Notes: generated by a model not told the origin, from the letters alone. DNA of 64,000 nucleotides from Marivita cryptomonadis (GCF_002115725.1 NZ_JFKD01000018.1:17920-81919); one strand, 5' to 3'. Counted from the first letter of the stretch, positions 1-9,504 are shown. Translations and numbers: made by a program.

Positions 1-1
1 C

Positions 2-151
2 TCGGGTGCGACTGCGCTGCCGGGTGTCTATGCTGTGGGTGACATCGTGCGCGGTGCGTCGCTGGTCGTCTGGGCGATCCGTGATGGGCGTGACTGTGCC
101 GAGGCCGTGCTGCGCCAGTTGAACGGCGCGAGTGCCGTCGCTGCGGAATGA
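2..151 (+). CDS. gltD: Glutamate synthase small subunit, C-terminal end (partial)
   Basis: The reading frame is open from the window edge and encodes the last 49 residues of a pyridine-nucleotide oxidoreductase. It has the C-terminal FAD/NAD-domain signature PGVYAVGDIVRGASLVVWAI, typical of GltD, which passes electrons from NADPH to the large subunit. The 5' part lies outside the window. Its stop overlaps the start of the next gene by 4 bp (ATGA), and gltB follows one gene later, which supports the GltD assignment over other small flavoprotein subunits. Confidence 0.85.
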   Translation, partial: SGATALPGVYAVGDIVRGASLVVWAIRDGRDCAEAVLRQLNGASAVAAE

Positions 152-609
152 GCGATCTCGCCGCTCCTTACCGGCGGACGGGCACGCTTGCGGGTACATG
201 CCTGTGCAACGGCGTGCGCATCCGTGTGGACGGTGACTATGTTGCCGCCGTTGGTGTGTGCCATTGCCGGAAATGTCGGGTCTGGTCCGGGACGATCACT
301 GGATACTTCCTTGCCAAACCGGACGCTGTGCATGTCGAAGGTCCAACCAAAAGTTATGCATCGACGCCATTTGCCTCGCGTACATTTTGCGAGGTGTGCG
401 GGACCAACCTTTGGCTTCGCAACAACGGCGAAGACGACGAGTACGAATTGATGCCTGCGCTGTTTGTCGAGGCGGATTCGTTCCCCGTCATATCTGAAAT
501 CTACTGCGACCGCGCACCCGCTTACGGGCAGCTCAAAGGCGACCACAAGCGCGCGACGCAGGCGCAATACGAAGCGAACAACCCTTTTGTCGAAGGAGAC
601 ACGCCATGA
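148..609 (+). CDS. GFA-family (glutathione-dependent formaldehyde-activating-like) zinc protein
   Basis: This 153-aa protein shows the full cysteine pattern of the GFA/CENP-V fold: C18-x-C20 followed by NG, C38-x-C40-x2-C43 (CHCRKC) and C81-x2-C84 (FCEVCGTNL). These residues bind two zinc ions in characterised relatives. The family is named for Paracoccus Gfa, but most members have no proven substrate, so no reaction is assigned. The gene overlaps gltD upstream and gltB downstream by 4 bp each (ATGA), so it is translationally coupled inside the glutamate synthase operon. Confidence 0.8.
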   Translation: MSDLAAPYRRTGTLAGTCLCNGVRIRVDGDYVAAVGVCHCRKCRVWSGTITGYFLAKPDAVHVEGPTKSYASTPFASRTFCEVCGTNLWLRNNGEDDEYELMPALFVEADSFPVISEIYCDRAPAYGQLKGDHKRATQAQYEANNPFVEGDTP

Positions 610-3600
610 CCAAGTATGATGCAAAATGGGTCCGTGCAGAGGAAGCCAAGCGCAAATGGATGGCGGAGAATGGTCTTTACTCGGAAGAAGACGAACATTC
701 GTCCTGTGGCGTTGGCCTTGTGGTCAGTCTTGATGGCAAGCCGTCGCGCAAGGTGGTCGAAGCGGGCATTGATGCGCTCAAGGCGATCTGGCACCGAGGT
801 GCTGTCGATGCCGATGGTAAGACCGGCGATGGTGCGGGTATTCATGTGCAGATCCCGGCTCCGTTTTTCTACGATCAGATCAAGCGCACAGGCCACGAGC
901 CCCGCAAAGACGAGCTGATGGCAATTGGACAGGTGTTCCTGCCGCGCACTGATTTCGGCGCCCAAGAGACCTGCCGGACCATCGTGGAGACCGAAGTCCT
1001 GCGTATGGGCTATTACATCTATGGTTGGCGGCACGTGCCGGTCAGCGTTGGGTGCCTCGGCGAAAAGGCCAATGCGACCCGGCCCGAGATCGAACAGATC
1101 ATCATCTCCAACGCCAAGGGCGTGGATGAGGAAACCTTTGAGCGTGAGCTTTATGTCATCCGCCGTCGGATCGAAAAAGCGGCGGCTGCCGCTGGCATCG
1201 GTCAACTTTACATCGCGTCGCTGTCCTGCCGGTCGATCATCTACAAAGGCATGATGCTGGCCGAACAGGTGGCTGAATTCTATCCCGATCTGCAGGACGA
1301 GCGGTTCGAGAGCGCGTTTGCGATCTACCATCAGCGCTATTCAACCAACACGTTCCCGCAGTGGTGGTTGGCGCAGCCGTTCCGCATGTTGGCGCATAAC
1401 GGCGAGATCAACACGCTCAAGGGCAACGTCAACTGGATGAAGAGCCACGAGATCCGCATGGCGTCATCCGCGTTTGGCGACATGGCCGAAGACATCAAGC
1501 CGATCATCGCCAATGGTGCGTCGGATTCCGCAGCGCTGGACGCGGTGTTCGAAGTGCTGGTGCGTGCGGGCCGCAATGCGCCGATGGCCAAGACCATGCT
1601 GGTGCCGGAATCGTGGTCCAAGCAGGCGATCGAACTGCCCGAAGCGTGGCGCGACATGTATTCCTACTGCAATTCTGTGATGGAGCCGTGGGACGGCCCG
1701 GCCGCACTTGCCATGACCGATGGCCGTTGGGTTTGTGCTGGTCTGGACCGGAACGGCTTGCGTCCGATGCGCTATGTCGTGACGGGCGATGGCATGCTGA
1801 TCGCCGGGTCGGAAGCAGGCATGGTGCCGATCGATGAAGGCACTGTGCGTGAAAAAGGTGCGCTTGGACCGGGGCAATTGCTTGCCGTCGATATGAAAGA
1901 GGGCAAGCTTTACCACGACGTCGAGATCAAGAACAAACTGGCCGCCAGCCAGCCGTTTGGGGAATGGGTCGGCAAGATCAACGAACTGGACGAAGAACTG
2001 GGCCGCGTGTCCGAAGCGCCGATTTATGAAGGTGCAGAATTGCGCCGTCGCCAAATCGCGGCTGGTTATACCATTGAAGAGTTGGAGCAGGTGCTTGCGC
2101 CGATGGCCGAGGACGGCAAAGAGGTTTTGGCCTCGATGGGGGATGATACGCCGTCTGCGGTTCTGTCCAAGAAATACCGTCCGCTGTCGCACTACTTCCG
2201 TCAGAACTTCAGCCAGGTGACCAACCCGCCGATCGACAGCTTGCGCGAATTCCGCGTGATGAGCCTCAAGACGCGGTTCGGCAACCTGAAGAACGTGCTG
2301 GACGAGTCGAGCGCGCAGACCGAGATCCTTGTTCTGGACAGCCCGTTTGTCGGCAATGCACAGTTCAAGGAACTGGCCAACCACTTTAACGCAGGCCTTT
2401 GCGAGATCGACTGTACCTTCCCGGCAACGGGCGAACAGGGCGCGTTGCAGATCGCGTTGGAGCGTATCCGCTCCGAGGCGGAAGATGCTGTGCGGTCTGG
2501 TGCAGGCCACATTACCCTGACAGATGAGTATTGCGGTGACGGCAAGGTGGCGATGCCCATGATCCTTGCCACCAGCGCGGTGCACAGCCACCTGACGCGC
2601 AAGGGTTTGCGGACCTTCTGTTCGATCAATGTAAGGTCGGCGGAATGTATCGACCCGCATTACTTTGCTGTGCTGATCGGTGCGGGCGCGACCGTTGTGA
2701 ACGCCTATCTGGCCGAGGATTCTTTGGCCGACCGCATCAAGCGGGGTCTGCTTGATCTGACCTTGACCGAGGCGGTTGCCAAGTATCGCGAGGCGGTGGA
2801 TCAGGGCTTGCTCAAGATCATGTCCAAGATGGGCATCTCGGTCATCTCGTCCTATCGCGGCGGCCTGAACTTTGAGGCCGTCGGCCTGAGCCGTGCGATG
2901 TGCGCAGAATACTTCCCCGGCATGCTGAGCCGCATTTCGGGCATAGGCCTGAACGGGCTCCAGCGCAAGGCCGAAGAGATTCACGCGCTGGGCTTTCAGG
3001 GCGGGCAGGATGTGCTGCCGATTGGTGGTTTTTACAAAGCACGCAAGTCGGGTGAGACCCATGCTTGGGGCGCGCAGACGATGCACCTCATGCAGATGGC
3101 CTGCAACAAGGCGTCTTATGAGATTTGGAAGACCTATTCCAAGGCGATGCAGGCGAACCCGCCGATCCATCTGCGTGACCTGTTGGCGATCAAGCCGCTG
3201 GGAGAGCCGATCCCGCTGGAGCAGGTGGAATCCATCACCTCGATCCGCAAGCGTTTCGTGACGCCGGGTATGTCGCTGGGCGCGCTGTCGCCCGAGGCGC
3301 ACAAGACGCTGAACGTGGCAATGAACCGGATCGGGGCGAAGTCCGACTCTGGTGAAGGTGGCGAAGACCCGGCGCATTTCGTGCCCGAACCGAATGGCGA
3401 CAACCCGTCTGCCAAGATCAAGCAGGTGGCGTCGGGCCGATTTGGCGTGACCGCCGAATACCTGAACCAGTGCGAAGAGCTTGAGATCAAGGTCGCACAG
3501 GGCGCCAAGCCCGGTGAAGGTGGTCAGCTTCCGGGGATGAAAGTCACTGACCTGATCGCCCGTCTGCGCCATTCGACCAAAGGTGTGACGCTGATTTCTC

Positions 3601-5144
3601 CGCCGCCGCACCATGATATCTATTCGATCGAAGACCTTGCGCAGTTGATCTATGACCTCAAGCAGATCAACCCGCGCTGCAAGGTGACGGTCAAGCTTGT
3701 CGCGTCTTCTGGCGTCGGCACGATTGCGGCCGGTGTGGCCAAGGCCAAGGCGGACGTGATCCTGATTTCCGGCCACAACGGTGGCACCGGCGCGTCGCCT
3801 GCGACCTCGATCAAATATGCCGGTCTGCCTTGGGAAATGGGTCTGACCGAAGCGCATCAGGTTCTGTCGATGAACAAGCTGCGGGATCGTGTGACCCTGC
3901 GGACCGACGGTGGTCTGCGCACGGGCCGTGACATCGTCATGGCTGCGATGTTGGGTGCCGAAGAGTACGGCATCGGGACAGCGGCGCTGATCGCGATGGG
4001 CTGTATCATGGTCCGTCAGTGCCAGTCGAACACCTGCCCGGTTGGTGTGTGTACGCAGGATGAATCGCTGCGGGCCAAGTTTACTGGCAATGCGGACAAA
4101 GTGGTGAACCTGATCACGTTCTATGCGCAGGAAGTGCGGGACGTGTTGGCCTCTATCGGCGCACGGTCGCTGGACGAAGTGATCGGCCGGGCCGATCTGC
4201 TCAGCCAAGTCAGCCGTGGGTCGGATCACCTGGACGATCTGGACCTCAACCCGCTTCTGATCCGTGTCGATGGATCGGACGACATTGTCTACGACCGCAA
4301 CAAGCCGCGCAATGCGGTGCCGGATACTCTGGATGCGGAAATCGTGCGCGATGCGGCGCGGTTCCTTGAGGAGGGTGAGAAGATGCAACTGTCCTACGCG
4401 GTGCAGAACACGCACCGGACTGTAGGCACACGCACCTCGTCCCACATCGTTCGCAAGTTCGGGATGCGCAACGCGCTGCAGCCGAACCACCTGACGGTCA
4501 AACTCACTGGTTCTGCGGGCCAGTCGCTGGGCGCGTTTGCCGCTCCGGGGCTCAAGCTCGAAGTCTCAGGTGATGCCAACGACTATGTCGGCAAAGGTTT
4601 GTCAGGGGGCACGATCGTGGTGCGTCCGCCGATGATGTCGCCTCTGGTGGCGGCCAACAATACGATCATCGGCAACACCGTTCTGTATGGGGCGACTGAC
4701 GGCTACCTCTTTGCGGCGGGCCGCGCAGGCGAGCGCTTTGCCGTGCGGAACTCGGGCGCGAAAGTGGTGGTCGAGGGCTGTGGTTCGAACGGTTGCGAGT
4801 ACATGACCGGTGGGGTTGCGGTTATCCTTGGGGATATCGGTGCCAACTTTGGTGCAGGTATGACTGGCGGGATGGCCTACCTCTACGATCCCGAAGGCAA
4901 AGCGCAGGCGCTTATGAACATGGAGAGCCTCGTAACATGTCCGGTGACCGTGGATCATTGGGTGGATCAGCTTAAGGGTCTGATTGAACGGCATGTGGAT
5001 GAAACCATGAGCCGCAAGGCGCAGGACATCTTGCAGCATTGGGATATCGAACTGGCGAATTTTGTTCAGGTTTGCCCGAAGGAGATGCTGGACAAGATCA
5101 GCCATCCGCTTGGTATCGAAAAGACAGCGGTGCCAGCCGAATAA
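606..5144 (+). CDS. gltB: Glutamate synthase (NADPH) large subunit
   Basis: The 1512-aa product has the normal length of bacterial GltB, which makes glutamate from glutamine and 2-oxoglutarate with the GltD subunit. A 33-residue propeptide precedes the expected N-terminal nucleophile Cys34 (SSCGVGLV), so the class II glutaminase domain should mature autocatalytically. The central domain and FMN-binding synthase domain follow. The 3Fe-4S cysteine cluster CIMVRQCQSNTCPVGVC lies near residues 1136-1152, and a C-terminal GXGXG beta-helix domain near 1270-1460. The gene is the last of the gltD-GFA-gltB operon and is followed by a strong terminator. Confidence 0.97.
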   Translation: MTKYDAKWVRAEEAKRKWMAENGLYSEEDEHSSCGVGLVVSLDGKPSRKVVEAGIDALKAIWHRGAVDADGKTGDGAGIHVQIPAPFFYDQIKRTGHEPRKDELMAIGQVFLPRTDFGAQETCRTIVETEVLRMGYYIYGWRHVPVSVGCLGEKANATRPEIEQIIISNAKGVDEETFERELYVIRRRIEKAAAAAGIGQLYIASLSCRSIIYKGMMLAEQVAEFYPDLQDERFESAFAIYHQRYSTNTFPQWWLAQPFRMLAHNGEINTLKGNVNWMKSHEIRMASSAFGDMAEDIKPIIANGASDSAALDAVFEVLVRAGRNAPMAKTMLVPESWSKQAIELPEAWRDMYSYCNSVMEPWDGPAALAMTDGRWVCAGLDRNGLRPMRYVVTGDGMLIAGSEAGMVPIDEGTVREKGALGPGQLLAVDMKEGKLYHDVEIKNKLAASQPFGEWVGKINELDEELGRVSEAPIYEGAELRRRQIAAGYTIEELEQVLAPMAEDGKEVLASMGDDTPSAVLSKKYRPLSHYFRQNFSQVTNPPIDSLREFRVMSLKTRFGNLKNVLDESSAQTEILVLDSPFVGNAQFKELANHFNAGLCEIDCTFPATGEQGALQIALERIRSEAEDAVRSGAGHITLTDEYCGDGKVAMPMILATSAVHSHLTRKGLRTFCSINVRSAECIDPHYFAVLIGAGATVVNAYLAEDSLADRIKRGLLDLTLTEAVAKYREAVDQGLLKIMSKMGISVISSYRGGLNFEAVGLSRAMCAEYFPGMLSRISGIGLNGLQRKAEEIHALGFQGGQDVLPIGGFYKARKSGETHAWGAQTMHLMQMACNKASYEIWKTYSKAMQANPPIHLRDLLAIKPLGEPIPLEQVESITSIRKRFVTPGMSLGALSPEAHKTLNVAMNRIGAKSDSGEGGEDPAHFVPEPNGDNPSAKIKQVASGRFGVTAEYLNQCEELEIKVAQGAKPGEGGQLPGMKVTDLIARLRHSTKGVTLISPPPHHDIYSIEDLAQLIYDLKQINPRCKVTVKLVASSGVGTIAAGVAKAKADVILISGHNGGTGASPATSIKYAGLPWEMGLTEAHQVLSMNKLRDRVTLRTDGGLRTGRDIVMAAMLGAEEYGIGTAALIAMGCIMVRQCQSNTCPVGVCTQDESLRAKFTGNADKVVNLITFYAQEVRDVLASIGARSLDEVIGRADLLSQVSRGSDHLDDLDLNPLLIRVDGSDDIVYDRNKPRNAVPDTLDAEIVRDAARFLEEGEKMQLSYAVQNTHRTVGTRTSSHIVRKFGMRNALQPNHLTVKLTGSAGQSLGAFAAPGLKLEVSGDANDYVGKGLSGGTIVVRPPMMSPLVAANNTIIGNTVLYGATDGYLFAAGRAGERFAVRNSGAKVVVEGCGSNGCEYMTGGVAVILGDIGANFGAGMTGGMAYLYDPEGKAQALMNMESLVTCPVTVDHWVDQLKGLIERHVDETMSRKAQDILQHWDIELANFVQVCPKEMLDKISHPLGIEKTAVPAE

Positions 5145-5168
5145 TCGGGCATCAGTGACCAGATCAGC

Positions 5169-5200
5169 GACCCGGCCCTGTGGCCGGGTCGTGTGTTTTT
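5169..5200 (+). terminator. Rho-independent terminator after gltB
   Basis: A perfect hairpin (GACCCGGCC, loop CTGT, GGCCGGGTC; 5169-5190) is followed within 5 bases by a run of T (5196-5200). It sits 24 bp past the gltB stop. Confidence 0.85.
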
Positions 5201-5293
5201 GGGCGATTGATTACGTATTGGCGACAAAAACGAGCCTCAATACGGCCCAAATGCCCCCTTACGTCGATCCTGACCCATTACGGAGTTCGGGAT

Positions 5294-7414
5294 ATGGAAA
5301 CACTGCAGGACTTTGTCGCAGCGACGCTTGATGCGCCCTTCGATTTCAACGTGCGGTACTCCATTTTCTACCTCACCTGCACGATTCTGATTGCCTTTGG
5401 CCTCTGGAAATACCGGGGCAGTCCGGGCACGTTCACATCTTGGTTGTTGCCGAAAGAAGTGTACCGGCACCGATCCAACCTGTTGGACATCAAGCTGTTC
5501 TTTGCATCCCGGCTGTTTTCTGTGCTGGGTGTCTTCGGCGCGGTTTTCTTTCCGACCACAGTGGCCTTCGGTCTGCTGGCGCAATTCGGTGGGGCCGATT
5601 ATGCACCGCCTGAAACCACATGGATGCGGATTGCGATCGTGACGGTTATCGTCGTGGTTGTCAGTGATTTCTGCAAATACTGGGCGCATAGGGCACATCA
5701 CGAATGGAAAGCCCTGTGGCCGTTCCATGCGGTCCACCATTCGGCGGACGTGCTGACCCCGTTGACGGTGCAGCGGGTTCATCCGTTGGAACCCATGATC
5801 AATTCGCTTTTGATGACCCTCTTCGTCGGCATCGCTCAAGGTCTGACACTGTATTTCCTTGTCGGTGAGTTGAGCATGTTGACCATCGGAGGGGCGAATG
5901 CAGCGTATTTCCTCTTCAACACGCTTGGATCGAACTTTCGCCATAGCCACATCTGGATCAGCTATGGGCGGGTGATGGAGCACATCCTGATTTCGCCCGC
6001 ACAGCACCAGATCCATCATTCTGTCGCTGTGAAACACCATGACAAGAATTACGGGTCGATCTTTGCGATTTGGGATTGGATGTTCGGAACCCTCTATGTC
6101 CCCGAGAGCTATGAAGACCTGACCTTTGGGGTTTCGGACGCAAAGGGCCAACGCCGCGAACAACCCTATGAGACATTGGGTGCCGCGCTTTTCAAACCCT
6201 TTGTGGAAAGTGTGGAAAACGTGCTTGCCGTTCTACGGAAAGCTCGGGGCAGCGGACAGGCCAAAGCCGATCCCGCGCGCATGAGCCAAGGGTTTTCGCT
6301 TTGGTTGGATGCGCTGCGGGCCGGGGCCGCGCTGACCGTGCTGTTCGGACATATGGCGCACACGCGCTTTACCGGGGGTGAATATCAATTCCTGCGCGAC
6401 TGGAACGTGGCCAGCGACGCGGTTGCGGTGTTCTTTGTCCTGTCCGGTGTGGTCATCGCCTATGCCGCCGAACGGGATGGCACCTTGGGGCGCTATGCCT
6501 TCAATCGGATCACGCGGATCATGTCTGTGTTGGTTCCGGCCCTGATGCTGACGCTCGTGTTTGATGCGGTCGGCACGTCGGCGGACATATCGGCCTATCA
6601 GGCGCCCTACTATCACGATGTGTCATTGGGTGAATTCCTGTGGCGCGGCCTGACCCTGACCAACCTCTGGACTGGCACTGGTGACTGGGTGCGGCTGGGT
6701 ACAAACGGCCCAATCTGGTCGCTGAGTTACGAAGTGGGGTTCTACCTGATATTTGGTGCGGTGTTGTTCCTGAAAGGCGCCGTCCGGATCGCCGTACTAC
6801 TGACGCTGGTGCTGTTGGTTGGTCCTCCCGCGCTTGCGCTCTTGCCCGCGTGGTGGGTTGGCGTCTGGGTCTGGCGGCATGCGTCGGTTCTGACCGCTGG
6901 CCAAGGGCGCAGCCGTGCATGGGTCTTTGCGGTGGGTAGTATTGTAGCGCTGGTGATGATGAAAATGTCGTCGATCCCGGCCGATCTGGAAGGCTTTACA
7001 GCGCGGATGCTGGCGCCCCATGACCACCATGCAGTTCTGGTTTATTCCAACGAGGTACTTTGGAACACGGTCATCGCTGTATGCCTCGCGCTGCATCTGG
7101 TGGGTGTGCGTCATCTTGCCGACACATGGCCGCAACGCACCGAAGGTGGTCTGGCCAAAACGGTGCGCTGGGTCGCAGGCGGCAGTTTCTCGCTCTACCT
7201 TGTGCATTACCCAACGCTGCATCTGCTGGATGCAACGCTGCCGGAAACCCTGCCCGCCTACAACATTGTGCTCTTGCTGCTGACACTGTCGATCTGCTTT
7301 GGTTTTGCCACGCTCTTTGAGCGTCCCATCCGGCAATATCGTGCGGTACTTCTTACCACGTGGGAGCGGATCGCTCCCCACTTGCCCCTTAACGGGCGGA
7401 GGTCGATGTCATGA
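5294..7414 (+). CDS. Sterol desaturase/fatty acid hydroxylase fused to acyltransferase family 3
   Basis: This 706-aa membrane protein joins two enzymes. Residues about 1-310 form a fatty-acid-hydroxylase (sterol desaturase) domain with membrane segments and the diiron histidine boxes HRAHH (132-136), HAVHH (145-149) and HQIHH (238-242). From about residue 334 (SLWLDALRAGAALTVLFGHM) to the end is an acyltransferase-3 domain of the OafA type, with about ten membrane segments and the FFVLSG motif. The frame is open further upstream to 5180, but that extension runs into the gltB terminator. The ATG at 5294 begins typical N-terminal sequence (METLQDFV). A role hydroxylating a lipid and acylating the same product is inference. 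The substrate is unknown. Confidence 0.85.
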   Translation: METLQDFVAATLDAPFDFNVRYSIFYLTCTILIAFGLWKYRGSPGTFTSWLLPKEVYRHRSNLLDIKLFFASRLFSVLGVFGAVFFPTTVAFGLLAQFGGADYAPPETTWMRIAIVTVIVVVVSDFCKYWAHRAHHEWKALWPFHAVHHSADVLTPLTVQRVHPLEPMINSLLMTLFVGIAQGLTLYFLVGELSMLTIGGANAAYFLFNTLGSNFRHSHIWISYGRVMEHILISPAQHQIHHSVAVKHHDKNYGSIFAIWDWMFGTLYVPESYEDLTFGVSDAKGQRREQPYETLGAALFKPFVESVENVLAVLRKARGSGQAKADPARMSQGFSLWLDALRAGAALTVLFGHMAHTRFTGGEYQFLRDWNVASDAVAVFFVLSGVVIAYAAERDGTLGRYAFNRITRIMSVLVPALMLTLVFDAVGTSADISAYQAPYYHDVSLGEFLWRGLTLTNLWTGTGDWVRLGTNGPIWSLSYEVGFYLIFGAVLFLKGAVRIAVLLTLVLLVGPPALALLPAWWVGVWVWRHASVLTAGQGRSRAWVFAVGSIVALVMMKMSSIPADLEGFTARMLAPHDHHAVLVYSNEVLWNTVIAVCLALHLVGVRHLADTWPQRTEGGLAKTVRWVAGGSFSLYLVHYPTLHLLDATLPETLPAYNIVLLLLTLSICFGFATLFERPIRQYRAVLLTTWERIAPHLPLNGRRSMS

Positions 7415-7419
7415 GCGGA

Positions 7420-7815
7420 TCATTGTGCAAAGGCTGCGTAAATGCCCAGAACGGCGGGTGTGGCCGCGCAAACGCAGGCCAGCCCGTGTTTCCAGCCTCT
7501 ATGCTGCGCGGTGATCCGCACCAGCCCGCCCAAGGCAAGGCCAAGGCCGATCAACCCTCCCGGCAAAGCGATCACGCCGATCATCCCTATTGAGAGCCAC
7601 GGTTCGACAAGCCCAGACCGCATGAGCAACCACAATGTCAAAGTCGCGACACCAGCCGCGGCGCAAAGGCCGATGCCTTGTACGACGGCCTGACGCGCCA
7701 ATGTGAAGGCAAACGCCACAGCAAGGCTGCTGATATAGAAGGCAAGAAGCGCAAGAGCCAAGAGCATGGGCGTGGTTTTCCGGGATCGGGCAAAAAAGTA
7801 AACCGTTTTCATCAT
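7420..7815 (-). CDS. Small integral membrane protein, unknown function
   Basis: The ORF encodes about 131 residues starting MMKTVYFFARSRK. It has four probable membrane segments (LLALALLAFYISSLAVAFAF, an Ala/Leu helix after GIGLCAAAG, IGMIGVIALPGGLIGLGLAL and a C-terminal helix). It converges on the fusion gene with a 5-bp gap and diverges from mtgA. An in-frame ATG at 7899 would add 28 polar residues (MQENIPSDPVRSE); neither start has a strong ribosome binding site. I do not recognise a family, and it could be a chance hydrophobic ORF, although its placement fills the gap exactly. Confidence 0.55.
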   Translation of the reverse strand: MMKTVYFFARSRKTTPMLLALALLAFYISSLAVAFAFTLARQAVVQGIGLCAAAGVATLTLWLLMRSGLVEPWLSIGMIGVIALPGGLIGLGLALGGLVRITAQHRGWKHGLACVCAATPAVLGIYAAFAQ

Positions 7816-7924
7816 GTCGCCACTCTGTGGCCCAGCTTGTACCGGATTCATCGGGCACGTTTCGGATCGAACAGGATCAGAGGGGATGTTTTCTTGCATG
7901 GCAGTTGCGCCTAATGTGCCGGCT

Positions 7925-8710
7925 ATGGCAGGCGGAAAACCCAAATCAACAACTCAGCAGGGGCCTCGACTGGACAAGCCGAAGGCAAAGCGAAGCCGTG
8001 CCCGCAAGGAACCCGGTGTTGTCGACAAGATCCTCGCACCCTATCGCTGGCTGGTGAAATGGGGTTTTCGCACCGGGCTGGGGCTGGTCTTTCTGGGGTT
8101 GGTGATCGTTGGTCTTTTCGGCGTGGTGAACCCGCCGACCACCCACACGATGTGGTCCGAAGGCCGCCGTCTGGGCGCGCCTGTTGATCAGGTATGGGTT
8201 GATGCGGACCAGATTGCGCCGGTGATGTTCCGGTCTGCCGTGGCGGCGGAGGACGCGAATTTCTGCCTGCATTGGGGGTTCGATGTCGAAGCGATTCAGG
8301 CGGCGATCGAAGCGGGTGGCGCGCGCGGGGCGTCAACAATTTCGCAGCAGGTCGTGAAGAACGTCTTTCTGTGGCAGCAACGATCCTGGGTGCGCAAAGG
8401 CATGGAGGCGGTGCTGACCCCGGTGTCAGAGGCAATGTGGTCCAAGCGGCGCATCCTTGAGCTTTATCTGAACGTCGCTGAATTCGACGAAGGTGTGTTT
8501 GGCGTTCAGGCCGCTGCACGACATTATTTTGGCGTCGATGCAAGCGATCTGAGCGCGCTGCAAGCGGCGCGGCTGGCCGCAGTCCTGCCGTCGCCCAAGA
8601 CGCGATCCGCTTCGAATCCCAGCAATTTCGTGGAACGTCGCGCGCGGTCGATCCGGGGCGGGGCAGAGACCATCAATCAGGACGGTCGGGCGGCCTGTTT
8701 CCAGAATTGA
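7925..8710 (+). CDS. mtgA: Monofunctional biosynthetic peptidoglycan transglycosylase
   Basis: The product is 261 aa: a basic cytoplasmic tail, one membrane anchor (about residues 46-66) and a periplasmic GT51 domain. The catalytic-glutamate motif AAEDANFCLHWGFD and the later STISQQVVKNVFLW and ELYLNVAEF motifs are those of MtgA, which polymerises lipid II into glycan strands without a transpeptidase domain. The frame is open further upstream, but the ATG at 7925 (MAGGKPKS) gives the usual family length. Confidence 0.92.
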   Translation: MAGGKPKSTTQQGPRLDKPKAKRSRARKEPGVVDKILAPYRWLVKWGFRTGLGLVFLGLVIVGLFGVVNPPTTHTMWSEGRRLGAPVDQVWVDADQIAPVMFRSAVAAEDANFCLHWGFDVEAIQAAIEAGGARGASTISQQVVKNVFLWQQRSWVRKGMEAVLTPVSEAMWSKRRILELYLNVAEFDEGVFGVQAAARHYFGVDASDLSALQAARLAAVLPSPKTRSASNPSNFVERRARSIRGGAETINQDGRAACFQN

Positions 8711-8831
8711 TCCCGTGCGGGTGAGACGAAAACCGCGCGTCGGGGATTAATCGGACCCCGGCCCATTGTATTGCGGGGCGCTTCACGGCAATTAGGAGGG
8801 ACCATTCACCCTTGTTCGAGACTTGTTTCGC

Positions 8832-9497
8832 ATGGCCAAACTCTATCATGTTCCGTTGTCGCCGTTCTGCCGCAAGGTCCGGCTGAGCCTTGCGGAAAAG
8901 AAGATCGAGTGCGAGCTGGTGGAAGAGAAATACTGGGAGAAAGACCCGGATTTCCTGCGCCGCAATCCCGCTGCCAAGGTGCCCGTTCTCAAGATCGACG
9001 GGCGCACGATGGCCGAAAGTGCCGCGATCTGTGAATATCTCGAAGAAAAATACCCCGAGCCGCCGCTGATGCCACGCTCGCTTGATGCGCGCTACGAAGT
9101 GCGACGTCTGGTGGGGTGGTTCGACGACAAATTCCACAACGAGGTCACGTCGAAACTGCTTTATGAGCGGGTCAACAAGAAGGTGACCAAGCAGGGCTTT
9201 CCCGACAGCGCCAATGTCAAGGCAGGGGCCAAGGCGATCAAGTATCATCTCGACTATATGGCGTGGCTTCTGGATCATCGCCGTTGGCTGGCCGGCGATA
9301 CGATGACGCTGGCTGATTTCGCCGCGGCCGCGCATTTGTCCTCGCTGGATTATATCCGGGACGTGGATTGGAACCGCAGTGCCGTGGTCAAAGACTGGTA
9401 CGCCAAGATCAAATCGCGCCCGGCGTTCCGGTCGATCCTTGCCGATCAGGTACCCGGCTTCCCGCAACCGCCACATTATGCCGATCTGGATTTCTGA
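8832..9497 (+). CDS. fzlA: Glutathione S-transferase-fold protein resembling the FtsZ-binding division protein FzlA
   Basis: The 221-aa protein has a thioredoxin-like N-terminal domain (LYHVPLSPFCRKVRLSLAEKK; NPAAKVPVLKID; ESAAICEYLEE) and an all-helical C-terminal domain. The N-terminal SPFCRKVRL block, the WFDDKFHNEVTSKLLYERV helix and the C-terminal tail HYADLDF match my recollection of alphaproteobacterial FzlA. In Caulobacter FzlA binds FtsZ and signals through its C-terminus to the septal cell-wall synthases. A generic GST function cannot be excluded without alignment. It lies next to the cell-wall gene mtgA. The ATG at 8832 is used; an AGGAGG at 8794-8799 lies too far upstream to serve it well. 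Confidence 0.75.
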   Translation: MAKLYHVPLSPFCRKVRLSLAEKKIECELVEEKYWEKDPDFLRRNPAAKVPVLKIDGRTMAESAAICEYLEEKYPEPPLMPRSLDARYEVRRLVGWFDDKFHNEVTSKLLYERVNKKVTKQGFPDSANVKAGAKAIKYHLDYMAWLLDHRRWLAGDTMTLADFAAAAHLSSLDYIRDVDWNRSAVVKDWYAKIKSRPAFRSILADQVPGFPQPPHYADLDF

Positions 9498-9504
9498 GGC
9501 GCGC

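Noticed and set aside
1464..4490. Long minus-strand ORF (1008 aa) opposite gltB
   Set aside because: It is a mirror of the GC-rich gltB codons, has a low-complexity His/Arg-rich product and no start context. gltB is unambiguous.
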